NCBI RefSeq assembly: GCF_020164435.1
Contig: NZ_JAIUDQ010000016.1
Coordinates: forward strand, 62,001-126,000
Reading direction: 5' to 3'
DNA: 64,000 nucleotides
DNA from: Phyllobacterium lublinensis
GTDB lineage: Bacteria; Pseudomonadota; Alphaproteobacteria; Rhizobiales; Rhizobiaceae
The translations under genes were made by a program, and so were the position numbers. Below, one piece after another: positions 53,875 to 63,870 of this stretch (the stretch's first letter is position 1; every line of letters begins with the position of its first letter). Under the pieces are notes generated by a model. That model saw only the letters and a list, made by a program, of their open reading frames with translations. It searched no databases and was not told the origin of the DNA.

Positions 53875-55455
53875 ATGGGAAACAAACCAACCACCATGTT
53901 GTTGAAACACAGGTCCAGGTTCTTGCGGGCCATGGTTTTCGCCCTTGGCAGCGCAGTGGCCACGTTGCCGATGGCCAGTACGGCCATTGCCGAAAGCAAT
54001 GTCGTGAAGATCAATCAGGTCCATGGCGCCAACAAGCGCATCAATCTCGGCCTGAGCAAATCGCTGGTGGTTGACCTGCCAGCGGACGCCTACGACATTC
54101 TCGTCGCCAATCCGACGGTCGCAGATGCCGTCACCCGTACGGCACGGCGCATCTACCTCTTCGGCAAGCAGGTCGGCCAGACCAATATCTTCGTCTTCGG
54201 TCCGAATGGCGAACAACTTGCCAGCTTTGACCTGGTGGTCGAGCGCGATGTGGCCGGGCTCGAGGACAGTCTGAAAAAATACATTCCGGATTCCGACATC
54301 AAAGTCGAACTGATGAATGACAACGTCATCCTGACCGGGACCGTCCAGACGCCGCTCGATGCCAAGCGGGCAAGCGATCTCGCCAATCTTCTCGTCTCAG
54401 GCGGTGAAGCAACGACCGGCCAATATGCCATCACGGCATCGGGGCAGGGCGGAAGCAATGGCGGCGGAGGCTCGGATGTTGCCATCAGCGACCCGGACGA
54501 AGCGCGCCAGAAAAGCAAGATCGTCAATCTCATTCAGATCGTCGGCGAGGACCAGGTTACGTTGAAGGTGACGGTAGCCGAGGTCAGCCGGTCAGTCATG
54601 AAGCAGCTTGGCGTCAATATGATTGCGTCCGGCACTTCCGACGGCATCAGCTACCGCGCTGTGTCAGAGAACCTTGCATCGCTTGTCGGGAAAGGCCTTA
54701 CCAATTCGGGCGCCTCCATTGTGGCCGATATCGGCAGCACCACCATACGATCCTACCTCAATGCAATGGAACTTGCGGGCGTCATGAAAACCCTCGCAGA
54801 ACCGACGTTGACGGCAGTATCGGGCGAAAAGGCCACCTTCAAGGTCGGCGGCGAATACAATCTGATAGACGGTCAAACGGTCGATGAACGGGATGATGGC
54901 ACGGAACGGGTCAGCCAGACCCACAGGGTCATCGAATACGGTATCGGCCTTGAGTTCTTGCCGGTGGTCCTGTCTCCAGGACGCATCAGCTTGCGTGTTC
55001 GCACGGCAGTGTCGGAACCTACGCTGGAATCGCCGGTAACAGTCAGTTCCGGCGGCGCTACGCCTGCCACCAGCATCATCTCACTGCGCAAGCGGCTTGC
55101 CGACACAAATGTGGAGCTGCCATCGGGCGGTTCCATGATGATCGCCGGTCTCATCCGCGACGAAACGAGGCAGGCCATCTCCGGTTTGCCGGGGTTCTCC
55201 AAGATCCCGGTCCTGGGGACATTGTTTCGCAGCCGTGAATTCGTCCGCAACGAAACTGAACTTGTCATTATCATCACGCCTTACCTGGTCCGTCCGGTAG
55301 CGCGCACCGCGCTCGCCCGGCCCGACGATAATTTCAATCCGCCCAGTGACGCTGCCGGCATTTTCCTCGGCAAAGTCAACCGTGTCTACGGCACGAAGGA
55401 AGCCAACCTGCCTGACGGTCGCTACGAGGGCGTCGTCGGTTACATATACAAATGA
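53875..55455 (+). CDS. cpaC: Flp pilus secretin CpaC/RcpA
   Basis: The 526-residue outer-membrane secretin has a signal peptide (MVFALGSAVATLPMASTAIA), an N-terminal domain (LGLSKSLVVDLPADAYDILVANPTVADAVTRTARRIYLFGK), a BON-like stretch (VELMNDNVILTGTV), and the C-terminal secretin domain (LAEPTLTAVSGEKATFKVGGE, VPVLGTLFRSREF-like ending, ELVIIITPYLVRP). It forms the pilus pore. Starts 4 bases after cpaB; stop overlaps cpaD by 4 bases. Confidence 0.94.
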   Translation: MGNKPTTMLLKHRSRFLRAMVFALGSAVATLPMASTAIAESNVVKINQVHGANKRINLGLSKSLVVDLPADAYDILVANPTVADAVTRTARRIYLFGKQVGQTNIFVFGPNGEQLASFDLVVERDVAGLEDSLKKYIPDSDIKVELMNDNVILTGTVQTPLDAKRASDLANLLVSGGEATTGQYAITASGQGGSNGGGGSDVAISDPDEARQKSKIVNLIQIVGEDQVTLKVTVAEVSRSVMKQLGVNMIASGTSDGISYRAVSENLASLVGKGLTNSGASIVADIGSTTIRSYLNAMELAGVMKTLAEPTLTAVSGEKATFKVGGEYNLIDGQTVDERDDGTERVSQTHRVIEYGIGLEFLPVVLSPGRISLRVRTAVSEPTLESPVTVSSGGATPATSIISLRKRLADTNVELPSGGSMMIAGLIRDETRQAISGLPGFSKIPVLGTLFRSREFVRNETELVIIITPYLVRPVARTALARPDDNFNPPSDAAGIFLGKVNRVYGTKEANLPDGRYEGVVGYIYK

Positions 55456-56150
55456 GCAAGGACCAGGCGATGTCAGCAGTTTCCAAATCCTACAGCATGA
55501 AGCCTGTCCTGGCCCTGTTCGCCCTGTCATTGCTGGCAGGCTGCGCGTCGAGGGAAATGACCGTCAACAGTATTCCGGATGATTATCGCACCAACCATCC
55601 GATCGTAATTTCGGAGAAGGAACAGGTCGCGGAGATTCCGGTCGGGCATGCGGACACCAGATTGTCAATGTCACAACGCAGCATAGTTGACAATGCGGCC
55701 AATAATTATCGTGCCAATGGCTCCGGTGTCATCCACATCCTGCTTCCGTCGGGCTCACCCAATGCAAGGGCTGCTTCAAGGCTGAAGAATGATGTTGCCG
55801 CCACACTGCGCCGCGGCGGTATCAAGCCGTTCAACATTTCGAGCGAGCACTATTCCGCAAGCGGCAGCGATTCACCACCCATACGCCTTGTCTATTCCGC
55901 GATCACGGCATCAACCGGGCCATGCGGACAGTGGCCGAAGGATCTGGCAGAAACCGCCGATAACAAGCACTACGCGAACTTTGGTTGCGCCAGCCAAAAC
56001 AACCTGGCTGCCCAGGTCGCCAATCCGGCAGACTTGCTCGGACCGCGGGCGACCTCGCCGATCGATGCCGAACGTCGCGGTGTCGTCATTGATGGCTACC
56101 GCAATGCCGACTCCTGGGTCTACGAGCCGGCAATTGAGGTTGAGTATTGA
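55452..56150 (+). CDS. cpaD: Pilus assembly lipoprotein CpaD
   Basis: A 232-residue lipoprotein with the lipobox LSLLAGC near residue 35 and the CpaD pattern: YRTNHPIVISEKEQVAEIPVG, GPCGQWPKDLAET and YANFGCASQNNLAAQVANPADLLGPRA. CpaD is thought to help the secretin assemble. The start overlaps cpaC; an in-frame Met7 or Met16 could be the true start. Confidence 0.92.
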   Translation: MSKDQAMSAVSKSYSMKPVLALFALSLLAGCASREMTVNSIPDDYRTNHPIVISEKEQVAEIPVGHADTRLSMSQRSIVDNAANNYRANGSGVIHILLPSGSPNARAASRLKNDVAATLRRGGIKPFNISSEHYSASGSDSPPIRLVYSAITASTGPCGQWPKDLAETADNKHYANFGCASQNNLAAQVANPADLLGPRATSPIDAERRGVVIDGYRNADSWVYEPAIEVEY

Positions 56151-56189
56151 TGATTTGTTTCACCCCTCGCCACAACAATGGAAAACAGC

Positions 56190-57473
56190 ATGAGCCAGCT
56201 GGCATTTGAAACAGATAATCCTTCCGAAGAAGACCGCGACCGGTCGGCGGGACCGGGTTTGCATGCCTTTCGGCCGATACCGCGGATATCGATTCAGGCC
56301 TTTTGCGAGACGGATGCGGTTGCCAGGCAGGTAGCACGCGCAAGCGAGGACCGCCGCATGGCAAAAGCTCATACGCAGGTGCATATGGGCGGAGTGGAGC
56401 GTGCGGTCGAGTTGTTCCAGACCGTGCCGACGCCAAACCTAATCCTGCTCGAAACATCCGCTGCCCCACGCGACATGCTGCAATGCCTTGCAGCCCTTTC
56501 CGAGGTGTGCGACCCGACCACGAAAGTGGTCATTATCGGTCACTTCAACGATGTCTGGCTTTACCGCGAACTGATCCGCAACGGCATTTCAGAATATATG
56601 GTCGCGCCGATCGATCTGTCGGACATTGTCGGCGTGATCGGCGGCCTGTTCGTCGATCCCGAAGCCAAACCGCTCGGCCATGCCATTGCCTTCATCGGCG
56701 CAAAGGGTGGCGTCGGCGCCTCGACCATTGCCCACAATACGGCCTGGTCCATCTCGTCCCTGTTCAAGAACGAGGTGGTGATTGCGGACATGGACCTGCC
56801 CTATGGGACGGCGAACATCAACTTCGACCAGGACCCAGCACAGGGCATTGCCGAAGCCGTGTTTTCCCCCGAGCGCATTGATGATGTCTATCTCGACCGT
56901 CTTCTCGCCCAATGTGCCGAACACCTGTCGCTGCTGGCGGCGCCGTCGACGCTTGATCGAGTCTTCGACTTTCGCGACGATTCCTTTGCGCATCTTATCG
57001 ATGTGGCGCAGCGATCCGTTCCGCATGTCATTCTTGATGTGCCGCATACATGGAATGGTTGGACCCGTACGACTCTGGCCAGGGCCGATGAGGTCGTAAT
57101 CGTCGCTTCGCCCGAACTTGCCAATCTCCGGAACACCAAGAACCTGCTCGATACGCTGAAACAGCTTCGCCCCAACGATGCGTCACCGCGACTCGTCCTC
57201 AATCAGGTCGGTGTTCCCAAGCGTCCGGAGATCGCTCCGCTCGACTTCTGCAGTCCGCTGGGAATCCTGCCAATGGCGACGATCCCGTTTGATCCTGCGC
57301 TGTTTGGCAGTGCGGCCAACAATGGGCGGATGCTAGCCGAAACCGATGCAGCCAGCCCGATTGTCCAGAGCATCAATGAGATTGCGCACATCCTGACGGG
57401 CCGCTTGACGCTGAAGGCCAAGAAGAAGCCTGGACTCACTTCGGTTTTGTCCCGGTTGAAGCGAAAAAAGTAG
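56190..57473 (+). CDS. cpaE: Pilus assembly ATPase CpaE/TadZ
   Basis: A 427-residue MinD/ParA-like ATPase that places the Tad machine at the cell pole. An N-terminal receiver-like domain (residues 30-150, with NLILLETSAAPRDMLQCLAAL) precedes the deviant Walker A FIGAKGGVGASTIAHN near residue 170 and VVIADMDLPYG. The ATG at 56190 has GGAAAA upstream; ATG 56178 does not. Confidence 0.92.
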   Translation: MSQLAFETDNPSEEDRDRSAGPGLHAFRPIPRISIQAFCETDAVARQVARASEDRRMAKAHTQVHMGGVERAVELFQTVPTPNLILLETSAAPRDMLQCLAALSEVCDPTTKVVIIGHFNDVWLYRELIRNGISEYMVAPIDLSDIVGVIGGLFVDPEAKPLGHAIAFIGAKGGVGASTIAHNTAWSISSLFKNEVVIADMDLPYGTANINFDQDPAQGIAEAVFSPERIDDVYLDRLLAQCAEHLSLLAAPSTLDRVFDFRDDSFAHLIDVAQRSVPHVILDVPHTWNGWTRTTLARADEVVIVASPELANLRNTKNLLDTLKQLRPNDASPRLVLNQVGVPKRPEIAPLDFCSPLGILPMATIPFDPALFGSAANNGRMLAETDAASPIVQSINEIAHILTGRLTLKAKKKPGLTSVLSRLKRKK

Positions 57474-57483
57474 AAGAGGCATC

Positions 57484-58953
57484 ATGTTTGGTAAACGCGC
57501 CGGCGCCGGTGGAAATCAACAGGTCCAAGAGTTTCGGGCGATCGCACTCGAAGCTGTGCTGCCTCCTGCCGGCGCTACGGCTGAAACGGGCCGGTTGCCC
57601 CGGGACATTCTGGAGCCGAAGCGCAGTCCGGTCGAGGCTCCCAAGCCCGCCGCGCCGGTGCGTGAGAAGAACGAAGCTTACTACGACACGAAATCGCAGG
57701 TTTTCGCCGCCCTGATCGACACTATCGACCTTGCGCAGCTGTCGAAGCTCGATCCGGAAGTCGCACGTGAAGAAATCCGCGATATCGTCAATGACATCAT
57801 CGCGATCAAGAACTTCGCCATGTCGATTTCCGAGCAGGAAGAACTCCTCGACGACATCTGCAACGATGTTCTCGGCTATGGCCCCCTCGAACCGCTGCTC
57901 GCTCGCGACGATATCGCCGACATCATGGTCAACGGTGCCCGCAAGACCTACATCGAAGTGCAGGGCAAGGTGCAGGAGTCTGGCGTCCGGTTCCGCGACA
58001 ACCAGCAACTTCTCAACATTTGCCAGCGCATCGTCAGCCAGGTCGGCCGCCGTGTCGACGAGTCGAGCCCGATCTGCGATGCGCGCCTGCCCGACGGTTC
58101 GCGTGTCAACGTCATTGCCCCGCCGTTGGCGATCGACGGCCCGGTCCTGACCATCCGCAAGTTCAAGAAGGACAAGCTGACACTTGACCAATTGGTCCGC
58201 TTCGGCGCGATTTCCCCGGCCGGAGCAGAGTTGCTCCAGATCATTGGCCGAGTCCGCTGCAATATCGTCATCTCGGGCGGAACGGGTTCCGGAAAGACGA
58301 CGCTGCTGAACTGCCTGACCAACTACATCGACAAGGATGAACGCGTCATCACGTGCGAGGACTCCGCGGAATTGCAACTGCAACAGCCGCATGTGGTCCG
58401 TCTTGAAACGCGGCCGGCCAATCTGGAAGGCGAGGGCGAGATCACCATGCGCGATCTCGTCAAGAACTGCCTGCGTATGCGCCCTGAACGCATCATTGTC
58501 GGCGAAGTGCGTGGACCGGAGGTGTTCGACCTCCTGTCTGCCATGAACACCGGCCATGACGGGTCCATGGGGACAATCCACTCCAACAGCCCCCGTGAAT
58601 GCCTGAGCCGTATCGAGTCCATGATCGCCATGGGCGGGTTCGCTCTGCCTCAGAAGACAGTGCGCGAGATCATTGTCGGCTCGGTGGATATCATCATCCA
58701 GGCCGCACGCCTGCGTGACGGATCGCGCCGCATCACCCACGTGACCGAGGTGATCGGCATGGAAGGCGATGTCATCATTACGCAGGATCTCGTGGTCTAC
58801 CAGATCACCGGCGAAGACGCCCATGGCCGGCTGACCGGACATCATGCCTCTACCGGCATCAGCCGACCGCATTTCTGGGAAAAGGCCCGCTATTACAACG
58901 AGGACCGCCGCTTGGCCAATGCGCTGGATTCGATGGAAACAGTGAAGAATTAA
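57484..58953 (+). CDS. cpaF: Pilus secretion ATPase CpaF/TadA
   Basis: A 489-residue hexameric ATPase that powers Flp pilus extension. It shows the N-terminal helical domain, [20 protein letters not shown], Walker [14 protein letters not shown] near residue 265, the Walker B-type [13 protein letters not shown], and the His box [16 protein letters not shown]. Ten bases after cpaE. The central [26 protein letters not shown] block is as in other CpaF proteins. Confidence 0.96.
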   Translation: MFGKRAGAGGNQQVQEFRAIALEAVLPPAGATAETGRLPRDILEPKRSPVEAPKPAAPVREKNEAYYDTKSQVFAALIDTIDLAQLSKLDPEVAREEIRDIVNDIIAIKNFAMSISEQEELLDDICNDVLGYGPLEPLLARDDIADIMVNGARKTYIEVQGKVQESGVRFRDNQQLLNICQRIVSQVGRRVDESSPICDARLPDGSRVNVIAPPLAIDGPVLTIRKFKKDKLTLDQLVRFGAISPAGAELLQIIGRVRCNIVISGGTGSGKTTLLNCLTNYIDKDERVITCEDSAELQLQQPHVVRLETRPANLEGEGEITMRDLVKNCLRMRPERIIVGEVRGPEVFDLLSAMNTGHDGSMGTIHSNSPRECLSRIESMIAMGGFALPQKTVREIIVGSVDIIIQAARLRDGSRRITHVTEVIGMEGDVIITQDLVVYQITGEDAHGRLTGHHASTGISRPHFWEKARYYNEDRRLANALDSMETVKN

Positions 58954-58976
58954 GATGACGCTTGGAGGATCAACAA

Positions 58977-59990
58977 ATGTTCGGGCTTGATCTGGTTCAA
59001 ATTGCGTTTGTCTGTCTGGTCGCGCTGGCATTTGCCGCCCTGGCCTATGTCTTCTTCTTTGAATCGATGGCCTGGCAGAAGAAGACGGACGAGCGACTGA
59101 AGTCGGTCAAGCTCTCCGCGACCGACAGTCTTGGCAAGTTTGCCGTCCGCGACAAGCAGGCTGAAGCACTCAAGCGCCGCAGATCCGTTCAGGACACGTT
59201 GAAGGACATCGAACAGCGCCAGAAACTGCGCGACAAGAACATCAAATCGCCGCCGCTGAAGATGCTGCTCATGCAGGCAGGCATGAAAGTGCCCGTGGTT
59301 CGATTCTATATATACTCGGTCATCACCGGAATACTGGTCGCAGTCATCGGACTTTTCCTTGGCGCGCCACTCTATCTCGCGCCGGGCCTGTTGCTGGCCG
59401 GCGCTTTCGGCCTGCCACGATGGTTCGTCTATTTCCGCCGCGGCCGCCGCATCAAGGCGTTTCTCCACGAATTTCCCAATGCCATCGACGTGATCGTGCG
59501 CGCGATCCGGTCGGGTCTTCCGCTCAATGATGGCATTCGGTTGATCGCGCAGGAAGCGCAAGAACCAGTACGGGGCGAATTCCGCCGCATGGTCGATGCG
59601 CAGCAGGTTGGCGTCAGCATCCCCGAATCCGCCATGCGCATGTCTGAATACATGCCGTGCCCCGAAGCCAGCTTCTTCGGCATCGTCATCCAGATCCAAT
59701 CCCAGGCTGGCGGCAATCTTTCCGAAGCGCTCGGCAATCTTTCGCGGGTCCTGCGTGACCGGAAGAAGATGGGAGCCAAGGTGAAAGCCCTGTCGATGGA
59801 AGCCAAGGCGTCGGCTTATATCATCGGCGCCCTGCCATTCATTGTGGCGACGCTGGTTTATCTGACGAGCCCCAAATACATCATGGTTCTCTTCAACACT
59901 GATACTGGCCACGTCATTCTCGGCTGTGCTGCCGTCTGGATGTCGATCGGTATCCTGGTGATGAAGAAAATGATCAACTTCAAGTTCTAG
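58977..59990 (+). CDS. tadB: Flp pilus inner-membrane platform protein TadB
   Basis: A 337-residue GspF-domain protein with membrane segments at each end and around residues 100-150. The T2SSF part is FPNAIDVIVRAIRSGLPLNDGIRLIAQEA ... IQIQSQAGGNLSEALGNLSRVLRDRKKM. TadB and TadC together form the platform for the ATPase. GGAGGATCAACAA precedes the ATG at 58977, which decides the start. Confidence 0.93.
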   Translation: MFGLDLVQIAFVCLVALAFAALAYVFFFESMAWQKKTDERLKSVKLSATDSLGKFAVRDKQAEALKRRRSVQDTLKDIEQRQKLRDKNIKSPPLKMLLMQAGMKVPVVRFYIYSVITGILVAVIGLFLGAPLYLAPGLLLAGAFGLPRWFVYFRRGRRIKAFLHEFPNAIDVIVRAIRSGLPLNDGIRLIAQEAQEPVRGEFRRMVDAQQVGVSIPESAMRMSEYMPCPEASFFGIVIQIQSQAGGNLSEALGNLSRVLRDRKKMGAKVKALSMEAKASAYIIGALPFIVATLVYLTSPKYIMVLFNTDTGHVILGCAAVWMSIGILVMKKMINFKF

Positions 59991-60016
59991 GACGCACGAA
60001 TGCCGGAGCGCTCGAA

Positions 60017-61042
60017 ATGATTGCCACCATTGCCAAAGCCATGCACGATCCGGCGTTTATCTTTGCGGTCCTCGTCGGCATCTCCATCTTCGCCACGCTC
60101 CTTACGTTCGTCATGCCGATGTTCTCGGGCTCGGATTTGAAGTCGCGGATGAAATCGGTGGCTTTGGAACGGGACCAGATACGCGCGCGGGAACGGGCGC
60201 GCATGGCTTCTGAAAGCGATAACCGGCGCAAGAATGCCGGCGGGTCCCTCCGTATCACGGAGCGGCAAGGGGTCCGTCAGTTCGTCGAGAGACTGGATTT
60301 GCAACGGGCGCTTGCCGATGAAAAAACCGTTTCATCCCTGCGTACGGCCGGGTTCCGAGGCCAGAACGCCCTGAACATCTTCCTGACCGCGCGCTTCGGC
60401 CTGCCGTTTGTGACACTGGGCCTGACAGTCTTCTGGATATTCGGCATGGGCGGACTGGCTGAAAAGTCGACGATGATCCGGGTAGCTGCCTGTTTTGCCG
60501 GCGCCTATGTCGGGTTTTACCTGCCCAATCTCTATGTGCGCAACGCCGGCTCCAAACGCCAGCAATCAATCCAGCTGGCCTGGCCGGACGCGCTGGACCT
60601 GATGCTGATCTGCGTTGAATCTGGCATGTCGATCGAAGCCGCCTTCAAGAAAGTCTCCGAGGAGATTGGCGTACAATCGGCCGAGCTGGCCGAGGAACTG
60701 GTGTTGACCAACGCCGAATTGTCATTCCTGCCCGAACGGCGTCTGGCCTATGACAATCTTGCAATCCGTACCGGCCTCGAAACGGTCAAATCGGTCGTGC
60801 AGGCGCTGGTCCAATCCGAACGGTACGGAACGTCCATCGGCAGTGCCTTGCGCGTTCTTTCCGATGAAAGCCGTGAGGCGAGGCTGATGGCCGCCGAAAA
60901 GAAGGCGGCGGCGCTGCCGCCAAAATTGACAGTACCGATGATTGTCTTCCTGTTGCCGGTGCTCTTCTGCGTCATTCTCGGGCCCGCCTTCATCCAGATT
61001 TCTGCGCAAGGCGGCATATTCGGACCGGCAACGCCACAATGA
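60017..61042 (+). CDS. tadC: Flp pilus inner-membrane platform protein TadC
   Basis: A 341-residue partner of TadB with a GspF domain: WPDALDLMLICVESGMSIEAAFKKVSEEIG, LVQSERYGTSIGSALRVLSDESREARLMAAEKKAAALPPKLTVPMIVFLLPVLFCVILGPAFI. The last segment is the typical TadC ending. GGAG lies 8 bases upstream of the ATG. It closes the plus-strand operon. Confidence 0.93.
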   Translation: MIATIAKAMHDPAFIFAVLVGISIFATLLTFVMPMFSGSDLKSRMKSVALERDQIRARERARMASESDNRRKNAGGSLRITERQGVRQFVERLDLQRALADEKTVSSLRTAGFRGQNALNIFLTARFGLPFVTLGLTVFWIFGMGGLAEKSTMIRVAACFAGAYVGFYLPNLYVRNAGSKRQQSIQLAWPDALDLMLICVESGMSIEAAFKKVSEEIGVQSAELAEELVLTNAELSFLPERRLAYDNLAIRTGLETVKSVVQALVQSERYGTSIGSALRVLSDESREARLMAAEKKAAALPPKLTVPMIVFLLPVLFCVILGPAFIQISAQGGIFGPATPQ

Positions 61043-61067
61043 TACGACGTCACTCTCCATACAAATA

Positions 61068-61094
61068 AGCCGCCCGGAACAGGGCGGCTTTTTT
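61068..61094 (+). terminator. Rho-independent terminator after tadC
   Basis: AGCCGCCC (61068-61075) pairs with GGGCGGCT (61082-61089) and six T follow (61089-61094). Confidence 0.88.
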
Positions 61095-61115
61095 GTAGTG
61101 GAAGAGATTGCCGGG

Positions 61116-61940
61116 TCAGGTCTTCGGCTTGTTCTTGTCTTTCAGCATGCTCCATGAATTCTGCTGTGCAAGCATGGAACGCAGATATTTGATGTTGGCT
61201 TGTGCCTGCTGCGGCGACAGTTCCTGCTTGGCAATTGTCTCAGCCTCGTCAAACCGGCCCTGCAGGCCCACCACCAATGCGAGGTTCTGCCGGACGCGGC
61301 TATCGGAGCCCGGCGCCCCGACCGCCTTGCGCATGTAGCTCTCCGCTGTACTCAATTCGCCGGATAGGACGTAGGACATGCCCATGTTGGAAAGAATGGA
61401 CGCTTCATCTGGATTGATCTGCAGCGCCTGGCGGTACAGGTCGCGCGCTTCGCCGGTCTTGCCCAATTGGTCGAGGATGGCGCCTTGGGCCGAAAGCAGT
61501 TTCCAGTCCGGATATTCCGGAGTCTGAGCCCGACGCAAGGCATCGAGCGCGGCTTCGAACTCGCCGCTGCTCGCAAGCGCCTTGCCATAGGCAGCCAGAA
61601 CGTCGCGGTCATTCGGATAGGCAATGGCGAGACTTCGCATGACGGCAAGGGCCTGGTCGCTGCGACCAGTCATGCGCAACACCGCCGCAAAGTCCGTCGC
61701 CGTCGCTTTGTCTTTTGGATTGGCCTTGTATCGCGCACCGAGGCTGGTCGAGGCCTGCATGAGCTGCTGCTCGTTCATCTGGTCGAAATTGCCAGCCTGG
61801 CTGGAACTCGCTCCCGTAGCGGCTGTGACCGAGCCGGTCGTCGTCTTGTCGGTCGTGGCACATCCGGCTATGCCGGTTGCCAGCGCGATGATAGCGATAG
61901 AAAAAATGAAGCGGCGTTGAACAATCCCTGCGCTTGTCAT
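61116..61940 (-). CDS. tadD: Pilus assembly TPR lipoprotein TadD
   Basis: A 274-residue exported protein with the lipobox ATGIAGC after a hydrophobic segment (FIFSIAIIALAT), then four to five tetratricopeptide repeats (LAAYGKALASSGEFEAALDALRRA, LLSAQGAILDQLGKTGEARDLYRQALQINPDEASILSNMGMSYVLSGEL). TadD is the lipoprotein of the Tad system. The ATG at 61940 follows GGGGCAAATT; starts at 61952 or 61967 are less likely. It faces tadC. Confidence 0.9.
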   Translation of the reverse strand: MTSAGIVQRRFIFSIAIIALATGIAGCATTDKTTTGSVTAATGASSSQAGNFDQMNEQQLMQASTSLGARYKANPKDKATATDFAAVLRMTGRSDQALAVMRSLAIAYPNDRDVLAAYGKALASSGEFEAALDALRRAQTPEYPDWKLLSAQGAILDQLGKTGEARDLYRQALQINPDEASILSNMGMSYVLSGELSTAESYMRKAVGAPGSDSRVRQNLALVVGLQGRFDEAETIAKQELSPQQAQANIKYLRSMLAQQNSWSMLKDKNKPKT

Positions 61941-62082
61941 AATTTGCCCCATCCAAAGCACAATCACCTGTGCATTAACCCAATCCCAAGGCTTAGAAAT
62001 ATTCTGTTAACCCTAACGGACCGTTAATGACGACCATGATTTGAGTCGTTGCACGCCAGATATCGACCAAGGAGATGTCGAA

Positions 62083-63453
62083 ATGCCCGCTAAAATTACC
62101 AGGAAGAAGGCTTCAGGCAGCAAGCCGGTATGGTTTGTGCAGAAAGGTGAACTGGATGATGCCGGACTGGAGAGCGGCGCATTGGCCTGGGCGAGGGCGA
62201 ACGGTTTCGACGGGCAGCCGGGACGGGTGCTGATCATTCCGGGCGAAAAAAGTGAAATCTCGGCCGCATTGCTTGGTGTGGGAAAGGATGATTCACGGCT
62301 TGTTGCCGGAAAGCTGGCAACGAGCCTTCCGGAAGGTTCCTGGCATCTGGCGAACAACGTTAGTCAGCCTGATCTGGCGGCGCTCGCATTTCTGCTCGGC
62401 GGCTACAAATTCGACCGATACACGAGCAAGGATGATGCCGATGTGACGCTCACCGTGCCCGACGGCGCTGACAAGGCCGATGTGATGCGCCAATCCCGGG
62501 CAGTCACACTCGCCCGCGATCTGATCAACACGCCAACCAATGACATGGGGCCAGTGGCGCTCGAGGCAGCGGTGCGCGCGATCGGCAAACAGCACAAAGC
62601 CTCAGTCAGTGTGATCAAGGGCGATGCACTGCTCAAGAACAACTTTCCGATGATCCATGCGGTGGGCAGGGCAGGAAGCGAGGAGCCGCGGCTGATCGAC
62701 CTGGAATGGGGCAAGAAAGACGCCCCCAAAGTGACCCTTGTCGGCAAGGGTGTGTGCTTCGACACGGGCGGCCTCGATATCAAGCCCTCCAGCAGCATGC
62801 TTCTTATGAAGAAGGATATGGGCGGCGCGGCCAATGTTCTGGCGCTTGCAAGCCTCATCATGGATGCCGAACTGCCCGTACGCCTGCGCGTGCTCATTCC
62901 GGCTGTCGAAAATTCGATATCCGCCAATGCCTTCCGGCCAGGAGATATCCTGACCAGCCGCAAGGGCCTGACGGTCGAGATCGGGAACACCGACGCCGAG
63001 GGTCGATTGGTATTGGCAGATGCACTGGCGCTGGCGGACGACGAGGAGCCGGAAATTCTCATCGACATGGCCACCCTGACGGGTGCTGCGCGGGTGGCGC
63101 TCGGTCCCGACCTGCCACCATTTTACTCTAACGATGATACATTTGCCTTCGATGTGGCCAGGGCGGCCGATGCAGTTGCCGATCCACTGTGGCGCATGCC
63201 GCTGTGGCAACCCTATGATGCCAAGCTTTCTTCGCGCGTTGCCGACATGAACAATGTGACAACAGATGGTTTTGCCGGTTCGATCACCGCGGCACTCTTC
63301 CTGCAGCGGTTCATTGGCAAGGCGAAGATCTGGGCGCATTTCGACATTTTCGGTTGGAATCCAGTCGAAAAGCCACACGCGCCAATCGGCGGCGAGGCGC
63401 AGGGTATACGTGCGCTTTACCATCTTCTCAAACAGCGGTACCCGGCGAAATGA
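62083..63453 (+). CDS. Leucyl aminopeptidase family protein (M17)
   Basis: A 456-residue two-metal aminopeptidase. The metal and catalytic blocks are GKGVCFDTGGLDIKPSSSMLLMKKDMGG (Lys, Asp) and the signature NTDAEGRLVLADAL; RVADMNNVTTDGFAGSITAALFLQRF lies near the end. It is shorter than PepA in its N-terminal part. AAGGAGATGTCGAA precedes the ATG at 62083; the frame is open to 62041. It is followed by a regulator and an NlpC/P60 gene, a set I recall as conserved in Rhizobiales. Confidence 0.93.
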   Translation: MPAKITRKKASGSKPVWFVQKGELDDAGLESGALAWARANGFDGQPGRVLIIPGEKSEISAALLGVGKDDSRLVAGKLATSLPEGSWHLANNVSQPDLAALAFLLGGYKFDRYTSKDDADVTLTVPDGADKADVMRQSRAVTLARDLINTPTNDMGPVALEAAVRAIGKQHKASVSVIKGDALLKNNFPMIHAVGRAGSEEPRLIDLEWGKKDAPKVTLVGKGVCFDTGGLDIKPSSSMLLMKKDMGGAANVLALASLIMDAELPVRLRVLIPAVENSISANAFRPGDILTSRKGLTVEIGNTDAEGRLVLADALALADDEEPEILIDMATLTGAARVALGPDLPPFYSNDDTFAFDVARAADAVADPLWRMPLWQPYDAKLSSRVADMNNVTTDGFAGSITAALFLQRFIGKAKIWAHFDIFGWNPVEKPHAPIGGEAQGIRALYHLLKQRYPAK

Positions 63454-63510
63454 ACAGCTTGAACCGGACGGGACGAAGTCTAGAATGGAACGGAGCCGAA
63501 ATGATTGCGG

Positions 63511-63870
63511 ATGACGTCCATGCTGATCGAACTGAAGCCCATACAGGCGCTGACATTGTGGAAGGAGATCGCGCTCTCGGAGGTGCGCGATGACGTCCAT
63601 GATCTTACCATGCGGCAATTGGCGGTGCTTCTGACGGTCTATCTTGAACCGCCGCCGCATACGATACGCGGCATGGCGGCGAAGCTCGGCGTGACGAAAC
63701 CGGTCATCACCCGCGCTCTCGACACAATGGGCGGTTATGGGCTGGTCGATCGCCACCGCGATGAGAAGGACAAGCGCAACGTGCTCGTGAAGAGAACGGT
63801 CAAGGGCGCTCTCTATGTTGAAAGGCTCGGCGATCTCGTCATCGCCAAAGCAAGAGGATTACCGCTGTGA
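63511..63870 (+). CDS. Winged-helix MarR-like regulator
   Basis: The 119-residue protein has one winged helix: LWKEIALSEVRDDVHDLTMRQLAVLLTVYLEPPPHTIRGMAAKLGVTKPVITRALDTMGGYGLVDRHRDEKDKRNVLV, ending in a short helix (YVERLGDLVIAKA). This is a MarR-type DNA-reading domain, shorter than full MarR proteins. The start is uncertain: ATG 63511 or 63520. Its stop overlaps the next start (GTGA). It may control the aminopeptidase and NlpC/P60 genes. Confidence 0.82.
   Translation: MTSMLIELKPIQALTLWKEIALSEVRDDVHDLTMRQLAVLLTVYLEPPPHTIRGMAAKLGVTKPVITRALDTMGGYGLVDRHRDEKDKRNVLVKRTVKGALYVERLGDLVIAKARGLPL

Noticed and set aside
57436..59031. 531-residue minus-strand open frame opposite cpaF
   Set aside because: Opposite strand of a certain ATPase gene; no ribosome binding site or motif.
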